This document shows, piece by piece, positions 47,098 through 56,269 of a stretch of 64,000 nt of DNA. The first letter of the stretch is position 1. Every line of letters begins with the position of its first letter. Source of the DNA: Calothrix sp. NIES-4105. GTDB lineage: Bacteria; Cyanobacteriota; Cyanobacteriia; Cyanobacteriales; Nostocaceae. Where the stretch lies: assembly GCF_002368415.1 (NCBI RefSeq), contig NZ_AP018290.1, forward strand, positions 5,097,614 to 5,161,613, in the 5' to 3' direction. A program made the position numbers and the translations under genes. The notes beneath the pieces were generated by a model that saw nothing but the letters and a program-made list of their open reading frames with translations, was not told the DNA's origin and searched no databases.

Positions 47098-47958
47098 TTA
47101 AGAATGACCAACACCTAGAAAATCACGCATATACTGATTTACCAATTGCGGTTGTTCTTGCTGTACCCAGTGGCTACAATTGGGAATATACTTAATTTGA
47201 AAATCTCTGACATACGCTTCGGTACCATAAGTTAATTCTTTACCTAGCGCGGTATCCTTTTCACCCCATATCATTAGTGTCGGTACTTCTAACACACGGT
47301 AACTCTGGGTAAAAAATTTTGGTTGAAGAGCATTGCGGTAGTAATTAATAGCGGCAGTCAAGGCGCCGCGTTTAGCGAAAGCGTCTTTATAAGCTTCGAT
47401 ATCTGCCTGTGTAATAGCACTTTTATCGACTGCCATACCTTTGAATGCTGTTTCAAGTGCTTGGTAATCATTAGACTGAATTAGCAATTCTGGTAAAACA
47501 GGTATTTGGAAGAAAAATATATACGAACTACGCAGTAGTTGTTGAGGAGTGCGGAACCCTTCAGCAAATTTCGCAGGGTGTGGAAGGTTGAGTATTATTA
47601 GCTTATCTAACATGGATGGATGTTTATAAGCAAAATTCCATCCGATGATGCCACCCCAGTCATGTCCAACCAGTACACATTTGCTGTATCCTAATCCCTT
47701 AATTACGCCTTCGACATCTTTTACCAGTTCATCCATCGTATAGGCAGATTGAGATGAAGGTTTATCACTATCGTTATAACCGCGTAAGTCTAGTGCAACA
47801 ACTTTATAATATTGGGCAAATTCAGGTATCTGATGGCGCCAAGAGTACCAAAACTCTGGAAAACCATGTAGCATCACCATTAAGGGTCCATCCCCTTGGG
47901 TAACATAGTGAAGTCTCACACCATTAGTAATAATATATTCGTGGCGCCAATTATTCAT
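47098..47958 (-). CDS. Alpha/beta hydrolase, epoxide hydrolase-like
   Basis: 286 residues. The oxyanion-hole motif LHGFPEFWYSWRHQIPEF is that of soluble epoxide hydrolases and haloalkane dehalogenases. The nucleophile Asp is in VGHDWGGIIGWNFA; the charge-relay acid is probably in WGEKDTALG, and the His in PNCSHWVQQEQP. Tyr residues in the cap (SYIFFFQIPVLPEL) fit an epoxide hydrolase. The substrate is unknown. Single gene. Confidence 0.88.
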   Translation of the reverse strand: MNNWRHEYIITNGVRLHYVTQGDGPLMVMLHGFPEFWYSWRHQIPEFAQYYKVVALDLRGYNDSDKPSSQSAYTMDELVKDVEGVIKGLGYSKCVLVGHDWGGIIGWNFAYKHPSMLDKLIILNLPHPAKFAEGFRTPQQLLRSSYIFFFQIPVLPELLIQSNDYQALETAFKGMAVDKSAITQADIEAYKDAFAKRGALTAAINYYRNALQPKFFTQSYRVLEVPTLMIWGEKDTALGKELTYGTEAYVRDFQIKYIPNCSHWVQQEQPQLVNQYMRDFLGVGHS

Positions 47959-48049
47959 GTCTTTATCCCTTGTAACTAGTTATTAGCTATTTTTTCTGCT
48001 TTTACACCTTAAATCTTACTGCTGTGGGTTGATTTAAGATTTGTATTAC

Positions 48050-48075
48050 CACAAAGACACAAAGGACACAAAGGA
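48050..48075 (+). repeat. CTTTGTG-type repeat (inverse) supplying a ribosome site
   Basis: ACCACAAAGACACAAAGGAC then ACAAAGGA directly touches the ATG of the GHL10 gene; the AAAGGA at its end lies immediately before the start codon. Another AAAGGA sits nine bases further up at a better distance. Confidence 0.7.
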
Positions 48076-49212
48076 ATGGCAAGTACGGAAATACGTGGAG
48101 TATGGTTAACGACTACTGATAGTACTGTCCTTAACTCGCGAGATAATATAGTTGAGGCGATGGAATTTCTTGCTGACACTGGTTTTAATGTAGTTTTTCC
48201 TGTGGTATGGAATAAAGCAGCTACTCAATACCCAAGTCAAGTTATGCAAGAAACGTTTGGTATTGAAATTAGTCCGCAGTGTATAGGACGTGACCCTTTA
48301 GCTGAAGTTGTAGAAGCCGCGCGTCAAGTAGGCTTAAAAGTGATACCTTGGTTTGAGTATGGATTTGCGAGTTCGTATAATCTCAATGGTGGAATGCTTC
48401 TTGCAAAAAAACCCCAATGGACAGCACGAGATATACAAGGAAACTTATTAAAGAAAAACGGTTTTGAGTGGTTGAATGCTCTTGACTCTCATGTACAAGA
48501 ATTTATGTCCAACCTAATTCTCGAAGTAGTTCATAACTATCATATTGATGGTATTCAGGGTGATGACCGTTTACCAGCATTTCCCTGTGAGGGGGGGTAT
48601 GATACTGCAACACAACAACGTTACCACTCCACATTTGGGAAAAACCCACCATCTAACCCCAAAGATACACAGTGGTTACAATGGCGCGCGGATATTTTAA
48701 CTCAATTTTGGGCATTACTCTATCATAAAATCAAAGCAAGAAACCATAATTTGATTGTTGCCGTCTCACCCAATATACATGATTGGGCATTCAAAGAATA
48801 TTTACAAGATACTCCAGCTTGGTTACAGCAGCAGATAGTCGATATTATCAACCCACAAATTTATCGACGTGACTTCAATAGCTATAAATCTATACTAGAT
48901 ACAACAAGCCAACAATTCAAAGGCGCCTTACCAAGAATTGCACCAGGTATCCTCATCAAGCTAGGCTCCTATATAATCAGTCCAGACCTGTTAATCCAAA
49001 CAATGGAGTACAACCGTTCTCAAGGTATAAATGGAGAAGTACTATTTTTCTATGAAGGGTTACGCGCGGATAATAACCGACTTGCCAAAGTCTTAAAAAA
49101 ACACCTTTATAATAAATCAGCAACATTCCCAACCATATCCGACCTAACCACCCCCACCCCAAACACCAACATCACGTGGTGGCAAAAACTACAAAAAATA
49201 TTTGAGACGTGA
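48076..49212 (+). CDS. GHL10 (DUF187-type) glycosidase-like protein, no signal peptide
   Basis: 378 residues made up almost wholly of the GHL10 domain: EIRGVWLTTTDSTVLNSRDN, FPVVWNKAATQYPSQVM, IPWFEYGFASS, DGIQGDDRLPAFPCEGG and VAVSPNIHDWAFKEYLQD. It is paralogous to the secreted protein at 2047 but lacks signal peptide and Pro-rich linker, so it probably acts in the cytoplasm. The G-D-D in GIQGDDR replaces F-D-D of the paralogue. The stop codon lies within a 22-base palindrome. Confidence 0.85.
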   Translation: MASTEIRGVWLTTTDSTVLNSRDNIVEAMEFLADTGFNVVFPVVWNKAATQYPSQVMQETFGIEISPQCIGRDPLAEVVEAARQVGLKVIPWFEYGFASSYNLNGGMLLAKKPQWTARDIQGNLLKKNGFEWLNALDSHVQEFMSNLILEVVHNYHIDGIQGDDRLPAFPCEGGYDTATQQRYHSTFGKNPPSNPKDTQWLQWRADILTQFWALLYHKIKARNHNLIVAVSPNIHDWAFKEYLQDTPAWLQQQIVDIINPQIYRRDFNSYKSILDTTSQQFKGALPRIAPGILIKLGSYIISPDLLIQTMEYNRSQGINGEVLFFYEGLRADNNRLAKVLKKHLYNKSATFPTISDLTTPTPNTNITWWQKLQKIFET

Positions 49213-49225
49213 CATGTCACGTCTC
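49204..49225. repeat. GAGACGTGACA / TGTCACGTCTC palindrome
   Basis: Perfect, and it overlaps the TGA of the GHL10 gene. It is a relative of the GAGACGCG palindromes at 19009 and 57540. Confidence 0.75.
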
Positions 49226-49234
49226 TACATCTCT

Positions 49235-49268
49235 TCCTTTGTGTCCTTTGTGTCCTTTGTGGTTCATA
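49235..49268. repeat. CTTTGTG-type dispersed repeat
   Basis: TTCCTTTGTGTCCTTTGTGT then CCTTTGTGGTTCAT, just before the DUF2358 gene. Confidence 0.75.
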
Positions 49269-49275
49269 CATCAAA

Positions 49276-49683
49276 ATGCAACAAATAATAGAAACATTAA
49301 ACAAAGACCTACCTAAATTGTTTGAAAAAGACATAACCTACGACATCTACACCCAAGACATCCTATTCCAAGACCCAGTAAACAAATTCAAAAGTAAACC
49401 TAATTACCGTATAGTTTACTGGACACTGCGATTCCACGCGCGCTTATTTTTCACCGATATTCACTTCGACCTACACAACATCGCACCATCCGACGAAAAA
49501 ACCATCATCGCAAACTGGACAGTACGCGGAACCGTGCGTCTACCCTGGAAACCCAAATTATACTTCAACGGTTACTCAACATACAAACTTAATCAAAATG
49601 GCTTAATATACGAACATGTGGATACATGGGATAGAAAGCCAAGTGAGATTTTAAAGCAATTTTTCCAAAAACCTACTTCTTGA
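49276..49683 (+). CDS. DUF2358 protein
   Basis: 135 residues with LFEKDITYDIYTQDILFQDP, YRIVYWTLRFHARLFFTDIH and ANWTVRGTVRLPWKPKLYFN, then YEHVDTWDRKPSEILKQFF. This is the NTF2-like DUF2358 family found in cyanobacteria and plants, function unknown. The 3' end overlaps the convergent kinase gene by 11 bases. Confidence 0.88.
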   Translation: MQQIIETLNKDLPKLFEKDITYDIYTQDILFQDPVNKFKSKPNYRIVYWTLRFHARLFFTDIHFDLHNIAPSDEKTIIANWTVRGTVRLPWKPKLYFNGYSTYKLNQNGLIYEHVDTWDRKPSEILKQFFQKPTS

Positions 49684-50953
49684 GTGTAAATATAAAACTA
49701 GTTCCAACACCAATCTCAGATTCAACCCAAATTTTACCATCATGTAATTCAACAATCTTCTTAACTAACGCTAGCCCAACACCTGTACTATCAGAATCTT
49801 GTAAACTAGTTAATTTTTGAAAAAGTTGAAAAATTTTCTCAAAATGTTGTGGTTCTATTCCGATACCATTGTCAGCCACACTAAACCTGTAATATTCTTG
49901 TTCATCGACACAAGTAATCTTAACCAAACCTTCTGGCTTATCTATAAATTTTATTGCATTACTGATAAGATTTTGAAAAAGCTGTCCAATCCTGGTTTTA
50001 TCGCAATTAATAGTTGGTAATTGATTAGAAATCTCTATTTTAATATTTTCGGGTATATTTAAAACCTCAATTAACTCTGATACGACTTGATTTAAATCTA
50101 CATGTTTCTTTTCAACTTTCGCGCGTCCGACTCGTGAATATTGTAAAATATCGTCAATTAATTTATGTAGTCGTTTAACTCGACTAATCATTAAATTAAC
50201 CATTTTTTTGCCTTCTTCGTCAAACTCTTCACCATAGTCAGCTAATAACCATTCCGATAGTGAAGTAATGCCTCGTAACGGTGCCTTTAAATCGTGCGAT
50301 ACTACATAAGCAAAATCGTTTAACTCTTGATTTGCGCTTCTAAGCTCCTTTAAAATACCCACCATTTTATCCTGCGACTGCTGACGCTCTTTGATTTCTT
50401 GCTGAAGCTGTGCGTTTGCTGACTCCCACTCACCAGTACGAGTTTGGACAATTTCTTCTAAATGGTCTTTGTATTTACGTAACTCGGACTCTACACGCTT
50501 ACGTTCTATAATTTCAATCATCAAAGCTTGGTTAGCAGTTTCAAGCTGTGCAGGACTTGGCAGAGCTAAAGCTTTTGGAACTAAAGGTATCAAAGTTAAA
50601 GCTGTATAAAACGATATTAATGCTGTAACTGCTTTTAAGGCGCCTGCGAACCAGTAGTCAGGATGCCATAATGTCCATACCTCGACAATATGAGTTGTAC
50701 CACACGAAATAATAAAGGCGCCGAACAGTAAAAAAATACTTTTAAACGGAATATCCACACGCTTGCGGATAAAATACACAAGCGTTAGGGGTATTGAATA
50801 GTAAGAAAGCGCAATTAATACATCTGATAGTATATGCAGCGATACTAATTCCGGTTTCCATAGGTAACAATGCCCATGCGGGATAAAATTACCTGAGTAG
50901 AAAAAATTCTGCAAGCTTTGTAAGTCCACGTTAGTATCTCCACCTTTTAACAT
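49673..50953 (-). CDS. Sensor kinase with ethylene-receptor-like membrane domain
   Basis: 426 residues. Three membrane helices (about residues 37-60, 70-90, 103-125) form an ETR1-type domain; the Cu(I) ligands of the ethylene receptor, Cys and His four residues later, are present in SCGTTHIVEVWTLWHPDYW. A coiled coil (about 135-205) leads to the H-box NDFAYVVSHDLKAPLRGITS, N-box NLISNAIKFIDKP, G1 VADNGIGIEP and G2 STGVGLALVKKIVELH. Synechocystis has a related ethylene/light receptor (SynEtr1). No phytochrome-like GAF lies between. A lipoprotein gene lies 47 bases upstream in the same orientation. Confidence 0.9.
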   Translation of the reverse strand: MLKGGDTNVDLQSLQNFFYSGNFIPHGHCYLWKPELVSLHILSDVLIALSYYSIPLTLVYFIRKRVDIPFKSIFLLFGAFIISCGTTHIVEVWTLWHPDYWFAGALKAVTALISFYTALTLIPLVPKALALPSPAQLETANQALMIEIIERKRVESELRKYKDHLEEIVQTRTGEWESANAQLQQEIKERQQSQDKMVGILKELRSANQELNDFAYVVSHDLKAPLRGITSLSEWLLADYGEEFDEEGKKMVNLMISRVKRLHKLIDDILQYSRVGRAKVEKKHVDLNQVVSELIEVLNIPENIKIEISNQLPTINCDKTRIGQLFQNLISNAIKFIDKPEGLVKITCVDEQEYYRFSVADNGIGIEPQHFEKIFQLFQKLTSLQDSDSTGVGLALVKKIVELHDGKIWVESEIGVGTSFIFTLKK

Positions 50954-51000
50954 GGGAATACACCGTTAAATAACTAAAGCAAATCTACCTTTGGAAATAA

Positions 51001-51813
51001 TTATTTCACATCTAGCCAAAAATCAGCCGTGTCAAGCTTGCCATTGCGGTTAAACTGTAGCCAAAGCTTATAAGTTCCTTTAGTTGGGAAACTCGATATA
51101 AAACTAACTTGACCGTCGGGTGAGTTATAAAGTGGAGTTGCTGGTATATAGTCTGCACTTTTAAGAGGTGATGAACTGCGGACTATAAATAAACGTGCTT
51201 TCTCGTTCGTCTTTTGATTTGGATACGGTCGTAAGTCTTTTACTGGTTGATTATTTTTCGTATCCTGCAAGTTAAAACTTAAGTTTACCTGTTGTCCTGA
51301 TTGGAAATTTGAGTTACGCACCGACAGTAATACTAAAGTATTATTTACGGTTTTTGTATTGCTAAATTTTTCAAGTTCGGTAGGTAAAGGAACATTGCCA
51401 GGAATCTTGATTTTTTGTATTGTCACTTGTTTATTTGACCCAGCCGAGTAATCGCTGAATACAGTATAGTTCCCAGGCGCCGGGAAATCGGGATTAATTT
51501 CAAACTTGCCTGCTTTATATATTGGTGTTTCGTGCTGAAAATACCGCAAGTCATCGCTAACTACTACCAAATGCATTTGTTTATTGGATGAGTCGTCTGT
51601 AGTAGGAGTTTTTGGCTGATCTTGAACCTTAACAGCTAAAGGTACTGCCTTGGTTGATTTTACTTCTTTAACTTGCTCTGGTGTAGGGGTTGATGTTGGT
51701 AACGTTTGATTATTGCTTGTACTGTCTTGCGTTAAAACCTTCTGTGATGATGAACAACCCTGAGTCAGTAACAATATCCCTAATATACTAATAATTCCTA
51801 AAACTGAATTCAT
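51001..51813 (-). CDS. Lipoprotein with repeated beta-domains
   Basis: 270 residues. Lipobox ILLLTQGCSSSQ, so it is lipid-anchored. Two similar beta modules end in FPAPGNYTVFSDYSAGSNKQ and FPTKGTYKLWLQFNRNGKLD, then TADFWLDVK, resembling Ig-like domains seen in copper-related or efflux-associated lipoproteins. The tract PTSTPTPEQ is a linker. Orientation and spacing suggest cotranscription with the ethylene-receptor-like kinase, so it may bind the kinase's metal or ligand; this is inference. Confidence 0.7.
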   Translation of the reverse strand: MNSVLGIISILGILLLTQGCSSSQKVLTQDSTSNNQTLPTSTPTPEQVKEVKSTKAVPLAVKVQDQPKTPTTDDSSNKQMHLVVVSDDLRYFQHETPIYKAGKFEINPDFPAPGNYTVFSDYSAGSNKQVTIQKIKIPGNVPLPTELEKFSNTKTVNNTLVLLSVRNSNFQSGQQVNLSFNLQDTKNNQPVKDLRPYPNQKTNEKARLFIVRSSSPLKSADYIPATPLYNSPDGQVSFISSFPTKGTYKLWLQFNRNGKLDTADFWLDVK

Positions 51814-52013
51814 AATTAATTACTTATGCCGTATGTCTAAAATAGAACATGCAACATCATTACACACGAATCTTAAAATCGTCACCTATTTACTTAGTTA
51901 AGGTCGCACGCTTTTGTTACTGAGACATCCAATAGTGTAAAATGTATCAAATATAAGGAGACATTTTCATAGATTTGTAGCACAATTTTACCTAACGTGT
52001 ATCGTTTGTCTTT

Positions 52014-52859
52014 ATGGATATCTCAACCAGTTTAGATGAACTTAACTTAAAATTAAGCTCTGTCTTGGGAGATTTACCGCTTTGGGATATAAGTTTAGAA
52101 CTTAGCGGTCTAGGCAATAGCTTAATTGAATTATTTGACAAAGAACCTTTAATGCCTGGGGTAGTCTTGACTAAAAATCATGACTATATTGGTATGATTT
52201 CAAGGCGCCGTTTTTTTGAGTTTATGAGTCGTCCCTATAGTTTAGGCTTATTTAACGAACGCGCAATTGACAATTTGTACGAATTTCTGAAATCAGATAT
52301 TTTGGTAATGGGCGCCGATATCACTATCGTTGAAGCAACACAACAAGCACTGTCCAGAAATCCTCAATTTGTTTATGAACCTATTGTTGTTGCTGGTGTT
52401 GCTGGAAATCAACTGCTTGATATTCAACAGCTACTTCTAGCAAATTCAAAAATACATACGCTAACACTTTTACAACTTGAAGAAGCGACTAACCAAGCTC
52501 AACTAGCTGAAACTAACTTACACGAAAGTAAACAAAGGCATTTGGAATTATTACAAAAGGAAAGAGCTATTGCATTAGAAGAAGTATTTTTGAATGTTCA
52601 ACGCGAAATAACGAGTCCAGCAAAACTTATTGTTGGCAACTTAGTTCACGCAAGTCGCTGTATTCAACAATTAATTCAAATAATAAGTCTTTATCAGAAG
52701 TATTATCCACAACCCGTAGAAGAAATTCAAACTGTAGCCCAGAAGATAAAATTCAACTCGTTAAGTACCGAACTTCCCCAGTTATTAAACACTATCAAAG
52801 TACACGTTAAAAAAATTCAAACATTTAGTGACTCTCTGAGTGGAAAGAAACGCTCGTAG
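52014..52859 (+). CDS. Degenerate histidine-kinase-like protein with CBS-like N-terminus
   Basis: 281 residues. The N-terminal part (EPLMPGVVLTKNHDYIGMIS, RRRFFEFMSRPYSLGLFN) resembles CBS-type sensor modules of cyanobacterial kinases. A coiled coil (165-205) leads to a dimerisation-like domain REITSPAKLIVGNLVHASRC, which in active relatives reads HEINNPVNFIYGNLxHA. The phospho-accepting His is replaced by Arg and the ATPase domain is missing. It ends naturally at SLSGKKRS. It could regulate a true kinase or be a vestige. Confidence 0.7.
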   Translation: MDISTSLDELNLKLSSVLGDLPLWDISLELSGLGNSLIELFDKEPLMPGVVLTKNHDYIGMISRRRFFEFMSRPYSLGLFNERAIDNLYEFLKSDILVMGADITIVEATQQALSRNPQFVYEPIVVAGVAGNQLLDIQQLLLANSKIHTLTLLQLEEATNQAQLAETNLHESKQRHLELLQKERAIALEEVFLNVQREITSPAKLIVGNLVHASRCIQQLIQIISLYQKYYPQPVEEIQTVAQKIKFNSLSTELPQLLNTIKVHVKKIQTFSDSLSGKKRS

Positions 52860-52908
52860 TCACAAACGCAAAGAGCGTTTCCCCCCAGCAAAAAGAATTT
52901 ATTAAATT

Positions 52909-53142
52909 TTACGCTGCAACTTCTTCAGTTTGGCAATCAAATACAAGCATGAAATTAGCATCAGGAGTTACCCGAAGTAATAGCTGCATGTGTCCATCTG
53001 CATCTGATCGACTACGGAACCGTGCGACTATTTCACGCTTCATATCTGGAAGCATACGAGCTATTGCCCAAGAGTTGAGCCGCTTTTTATAACTTACAGG
53101 TTGGTTTTGCTCGGAATAGCTGGTGCGAGTGTCTTGTGCCAT
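52909..53142 (-). CDS. Conserved small protein
   Basis: The start is taken at the ATG 53142 (MAQDTRTSYSEQ), 77 residues. VSYKKRLNSWAIARMLPDMK, then REIVARFRSRSDADGHMQLL, is soluble with a basic middle. I know only that proteins with such sequence are widespread in cyanobacteria. Function is not recognised. Confidence 0.65.
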   Translation of the reverse strand: MAQDTRTSYSEQNQPVSYKKRLNSWAIARMLPDMKREIVARFRSRSDADGHMQLLLRVTPDANFMLVFDCQTEEVAA

Positions 53143-53340
53143 GATGATATTACACAGATTTATTTGGTCAACTTTGTCAGCAAGTCCCATATACATGTGA
53201 GGATTGCTGACGTTTTTTTATCTAAGCTGTCACTTGAATAGCACACCAAAAATTGAACGTCAATGATTTTGGGAAACAATTCTTAAAAATCGTTTCCCAG
53301 AGCCGAAATTAAGTTTTTGCCAAATGTATACGTCTACACA

Positions 53341-53392
53341 TCCTCCTCCCCTCCCCTCCCCCCTCCGCTCCCCTCCCCTCCCCCCCCCCCTC
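53341..53392 (+). repeat. Polypyrimidine C/T tract
   Basis: A 52-base run with only C and T except one G (units like CCCCTCCCCT, ending in twelve C). It lies in the gap between two minus-strand genes. The minus strand is all purine with G runs, so it could form G-quadruplex or triplex DNA. Confidence 0.9.
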
Positions 53393-53429
53393 GTTATAAA
53401 GTACTTTAGTACTTTAAAAAACTTATAAA

Positions 53430-53774
53430 CTATTTACTAAACAACATATCAAACTCCGCTTGCAAAGCTTGAATCTCCGCAACTCTGGTAACGATTAAAT
53501 TGTCCTTACCCGCATCAACCAAACGCGACTTCCAATAGCAAATACTTTCAGAGTTATTCATCCAAAAATCAATAACAGTTTTAACCACTTCGTCCATTTC
53601 CCAAGATTCTTTGGTGGGCACAGATTCCACCGTTTCAATAAACGCATCAAGCGTACAAGTCGGCGCCCCCAAATACTCTATACCTTTAGGTTGTGCTTCT
53701 ATCAAAGATTTCTGTTGATGATTAAAAAAGTGTAAAACTGGAGATACTCCAACGATATTAAAAGCATATTTCAT
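53430..53774 (-). CDS. Hypothetical protein
   Basis: 114 residues: MKYAFNIVGVSPVLHFFNHQ, then KGIEYLGAPTCTLDAFIETV and DEVVKTVIDFWMNNSESICY. Soluble, alpha/beta. No family recognised. Its coding looks genuine because of an even codon pattern and a GGAGGA ribosome site before the start (reverse complement of TCCTCC at 53780). Confidence 0.6.
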   Translation of the reverse strand: MKYAFNIVGVSPVLHFFNHQQKSLIEAQPKGIEYLGAPTCTLDAFIETVESVPTKESWEMDEVVKTVIDFWMNNSESICYWKSRLVDAGKDNLIVTRVAEIQALQAEFDMLFSK

Positions 53775-54094
53775 CTGAATGTCCTCCCAGTAATTTATTT
53801 AAACAAGTTAATTTGAACGAAATTTTGCGATTAGTCAATCAAAAATTACTTACCTAAAGAAATAAGTAATTAGACATAGATATTTACTGCTACTGACTCT
53901 AAAATTGCTGAAACCAATCTAGTTTTAACTAGCAGTCAATCACTGCGAGTGAATCACGATTAGTAGATAGAAAATTAGCAGTTAGTAGAAGTGAGTGCTA
54001 ATAGTTATTGGTGCCTTTATCTTAAATTATTAGATATTTTCAATAAATGCAAATTGCTATATAATAATTTTAATAATTTGTTTATATTGCAAGC

Positions 54095-54988
54095 GTGACA
54101 AACTACCAGGGTGAGATTGCAGCGTTGGTTGCAGCAGTGTTGTGGGCTTTCGCGTCGGTTGTGTATGGACGTGTCGGCGCCCATATCCCACCACTGCACT
54201 TAAATTTAATCAAGGGAATAATTGCAATTATTCTGCTTTTGATTACAATAGCCGCCACAGGAGAACTCTCTTTAGTAATAGCTCCTATACCCTTATGCTT
54301 ACTTTTGTTGAGTGGGGTAATTGGTATTGGACTAGGAGATACTGCATTTCTGGCAGGAATAAACGCTTTGGGTGCGCGTCGGTTATTGCTTCTCGAAACG
54401 CTGGCGCCACCAATGACAGCTGTATTTGCCTTAATATTTTTGCAGGAACGATTAAATGCAAATGCTTGGTGCGGTGTACTTTTAACCATCTTGGGAGTTG
54501 CTTGGGTAATTAGCGAACGTACCGAAAAGGAAATTACTTCTCATTTATCCTTACGCGGAGTCGTTTTAGGGTTACTTGCTGCAGTCGCCAATGCCCTTGG
54601 CGCCGTTCTTTCACGTGCAGCACTCGCAAACACAAATATTAACCCCTTGGTCGCAGCTTTACTACGCTTAAGCGCAGCTACATTTTTCTTATTGCCTTTA
54701 ACTGCATGGCAGCCAAAGTTCAAGACTTCCATACTTAGTTACTCCAAACAACCGCGTGTAGTCGCCGCTACCTGCTTTGCTGCATTTTGCGGAACTTATT
54801 TAGGCATTTGGCTACAACAGACAGCAATTAAACTGGCGCCAGTAGGAATTGCGTCAACATTATTACAAACAAGTCCGATATTTATATTACCGCTAGCTTT
54901 GTTGACAGGTGAAAAGGTAAGTTTAAGAGCAACCGCAGGAGTTGTAGTTGCAATCGCTGGAATTGCATTATTGTTCTATTTTAGATAA
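54095..54988 (+). CDS. DMT/EamA family transporter
   Basis: 297 residues from a GTG start. Ten membrane helices in two EamA halves: GEIAALVAAVLWAFASVVYG and LRGVVLGLLAAVANALGAVL begin each; LLETLAPPMTAVFALIFLQE and ASTLLQTSPIFILPLALLTG, then GEKVSLRATAGVVVAIAGIA, are the conserved motifs. It probably exports an amino acid or metabolite. Not linked to neighbours. Confidence 0.92.
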   Translation: MTNYQGEIAALVAAVLWAFASVVYGRVGAHIPPLHLNLIKGIIAIILLLITIAATGELSLVIAPIPLCLLLLSGVIGIGLGDTAFLAGINALGARRLLLLETLAPPMTAVFALIFLQERLNANAWCGVLLTILGVAWVISERTEKEITSHLSLRGVVLGLLAAVANALGAVLSRAALANTNINPLVAALLRLSAATFFLLPLTAWQPKFKTSILSYSKQPRVVAATCFAAFCGTYLGIWLQQTAIKLAPVGIASTLLQTSPIFILPLALLTGEKVSLRATAGVVVAIAGIALLFYFR

Positions 54989-55012
54989 CTTTATTTTATC
55001 CAAGCACTTTTA

Positions 55013-55939
55013 TTACTTGACATGATAGTCCTGCCACAGCAAGCTTTTTAGCTGATGTTTAGTAATTTTTTTTGAAAGCGAGAGCAAATATTCTTGTGGA
55101 AGTGAATAATGATTAAAAAACGGATATTTAGGTAAGCGTGACGTGTAATCAAAGAAAAGTGCCAACCTATCTGATGCGACTGGTATCTTGCCACGATGAA
55201 AAATACTGCCTGTTGCAGCAAATATAACTGTACCAACAACACCCAAACAAGATTTACAATCCGATAAAGATGCCGTATGTTGCATCACAGAGTCTTGAAT
55301 ATAACCTTGTTTGTACTTAAGTGTTTGCACTAGTTTTTGTGTCACAGCCATAGGGATATACTGAAACGGACCTTGTTGTTCATTAACATCATGTAAGTAG
55401 ATTATTGCTTTAAGTACCTGTCGGTCTTCAGTATCCATATGCCATAAACGAGACTTTCGCTGCACATTATTAGCTATGTCTCTACGTAAATAAGCTCCAT
55501 GATATGCAACTGGAAGACCGAAATAAGTTTCTGCAATATTGAGTATGCGTCTTTCTAGTCCCCAAAGAAAAATCTCTGGATACTCCATCATCTGCTCATT
55601 TGTAGCATGAACTACATATTCATTCCTTTTCACAGCACATGGAATTAGTGGCATTATTTTTTTTGTTGCTGCGAGCATATTTGACGAGGAAGCAATTACT
55701 AATTCTTCCAATGAAGTAATCGCCACTCCTTCGTTTTTCAGAGCTTCTACTAACTTTAAGTCCACAGGAGATAGTATAGGCAGGTTAATAAGATGTTGTT
55801 GTAAAGCTTCCTGATAGACACATTCACCGCGTTTTTGTATCGAAGGTATAGTGTGTATATGTTTCAGAACTTGGTTATGGATTTTTTTGATCAAGTTCAC
55901 AGTTTTTATTTCTAATTGGCTAATTTTAAGCTTTTTCAT
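55013..55939 (-). CDS. Putative 2-oxoglutarate/Fe(II) dioxygenase (phytanoyl-CoA type)
   Basis: 308 residues. SRLWHMDTEDRQVLKAIIYL supplies His-x-Asp, then VNEQQGPFQYIP; the distal His and Arg are in GSIFHRGKIPVASDRLALFF, followed by DYTSR. This order and spacing fit the double-stranded beta-helix of PhyH-like dioxygenases. The N-terminal 100 residues are helical and have no match I know. The substrate is unknown; such enzymes often tailor natural products. AT-rich surroundings lack GGCGCC. Confidence 0.75.
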   Translation of the reverse strand: MKKLKISQLEIKTVNLIKKIHNQVLKHIHTIPSIQKRGECVYQEALQQHLINLPILSPVDLKLVEALKNEGVAITSLEELVIASSSNMLAATKKIMPLIPCAVKRNEYVVHATNEQMMEYPEIFLWGLERRILNIAETYFGLPVAYHGAYLRRDIANNVQRKSRLWHMDTEDRQVLKAIIYLHDVNEQQGPFQYIPMAVTQKLVQTLKYKQGYIQDSVMQHTASLSDCKSCLGVVGTVIFAATGSIFHRGKIPVASDRLALFFDYTSRLPKYPFFNHYSLPQEYLLSLSKKITKHQLKSLLWQDYHVK

Positions 55940-56269
55940 TGTAAGTAGTCTTATTAAATTTTTCCTAATCCTTAATAATTACTTTACTTAATACTTCATC
56001 ATTTCTTCATTACATTTACTGAACAAGTATATTGCTTTATACAATCTATATATTTTATTAACAAAATATACTAACTAATTATTTTTTCATACAAAAGTAT
56101 TATCAATTTGTTTTTTTAAACATTGTGTATAAAATAGAACTAATAATTTGATGCATCCTGCACGCTTAGATGTCGATTGGATAGTAATATTTTTAATTAT
56201 TGGAAAAATGGTCTTACTTGCTGTAGAACTATGTGTTGTAGTGATAATTACATTAAGGAGTGACTAGGT
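55940..56269. other. Divergent intergenic region, very AT-rich
   Basis: No gene seen. It holds the promoters of the dioxygenase and nuclease-like genes; the ribosome site TAAGGAG lies at 56254-56260 before the start at 56270. Confidence 0.55.
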
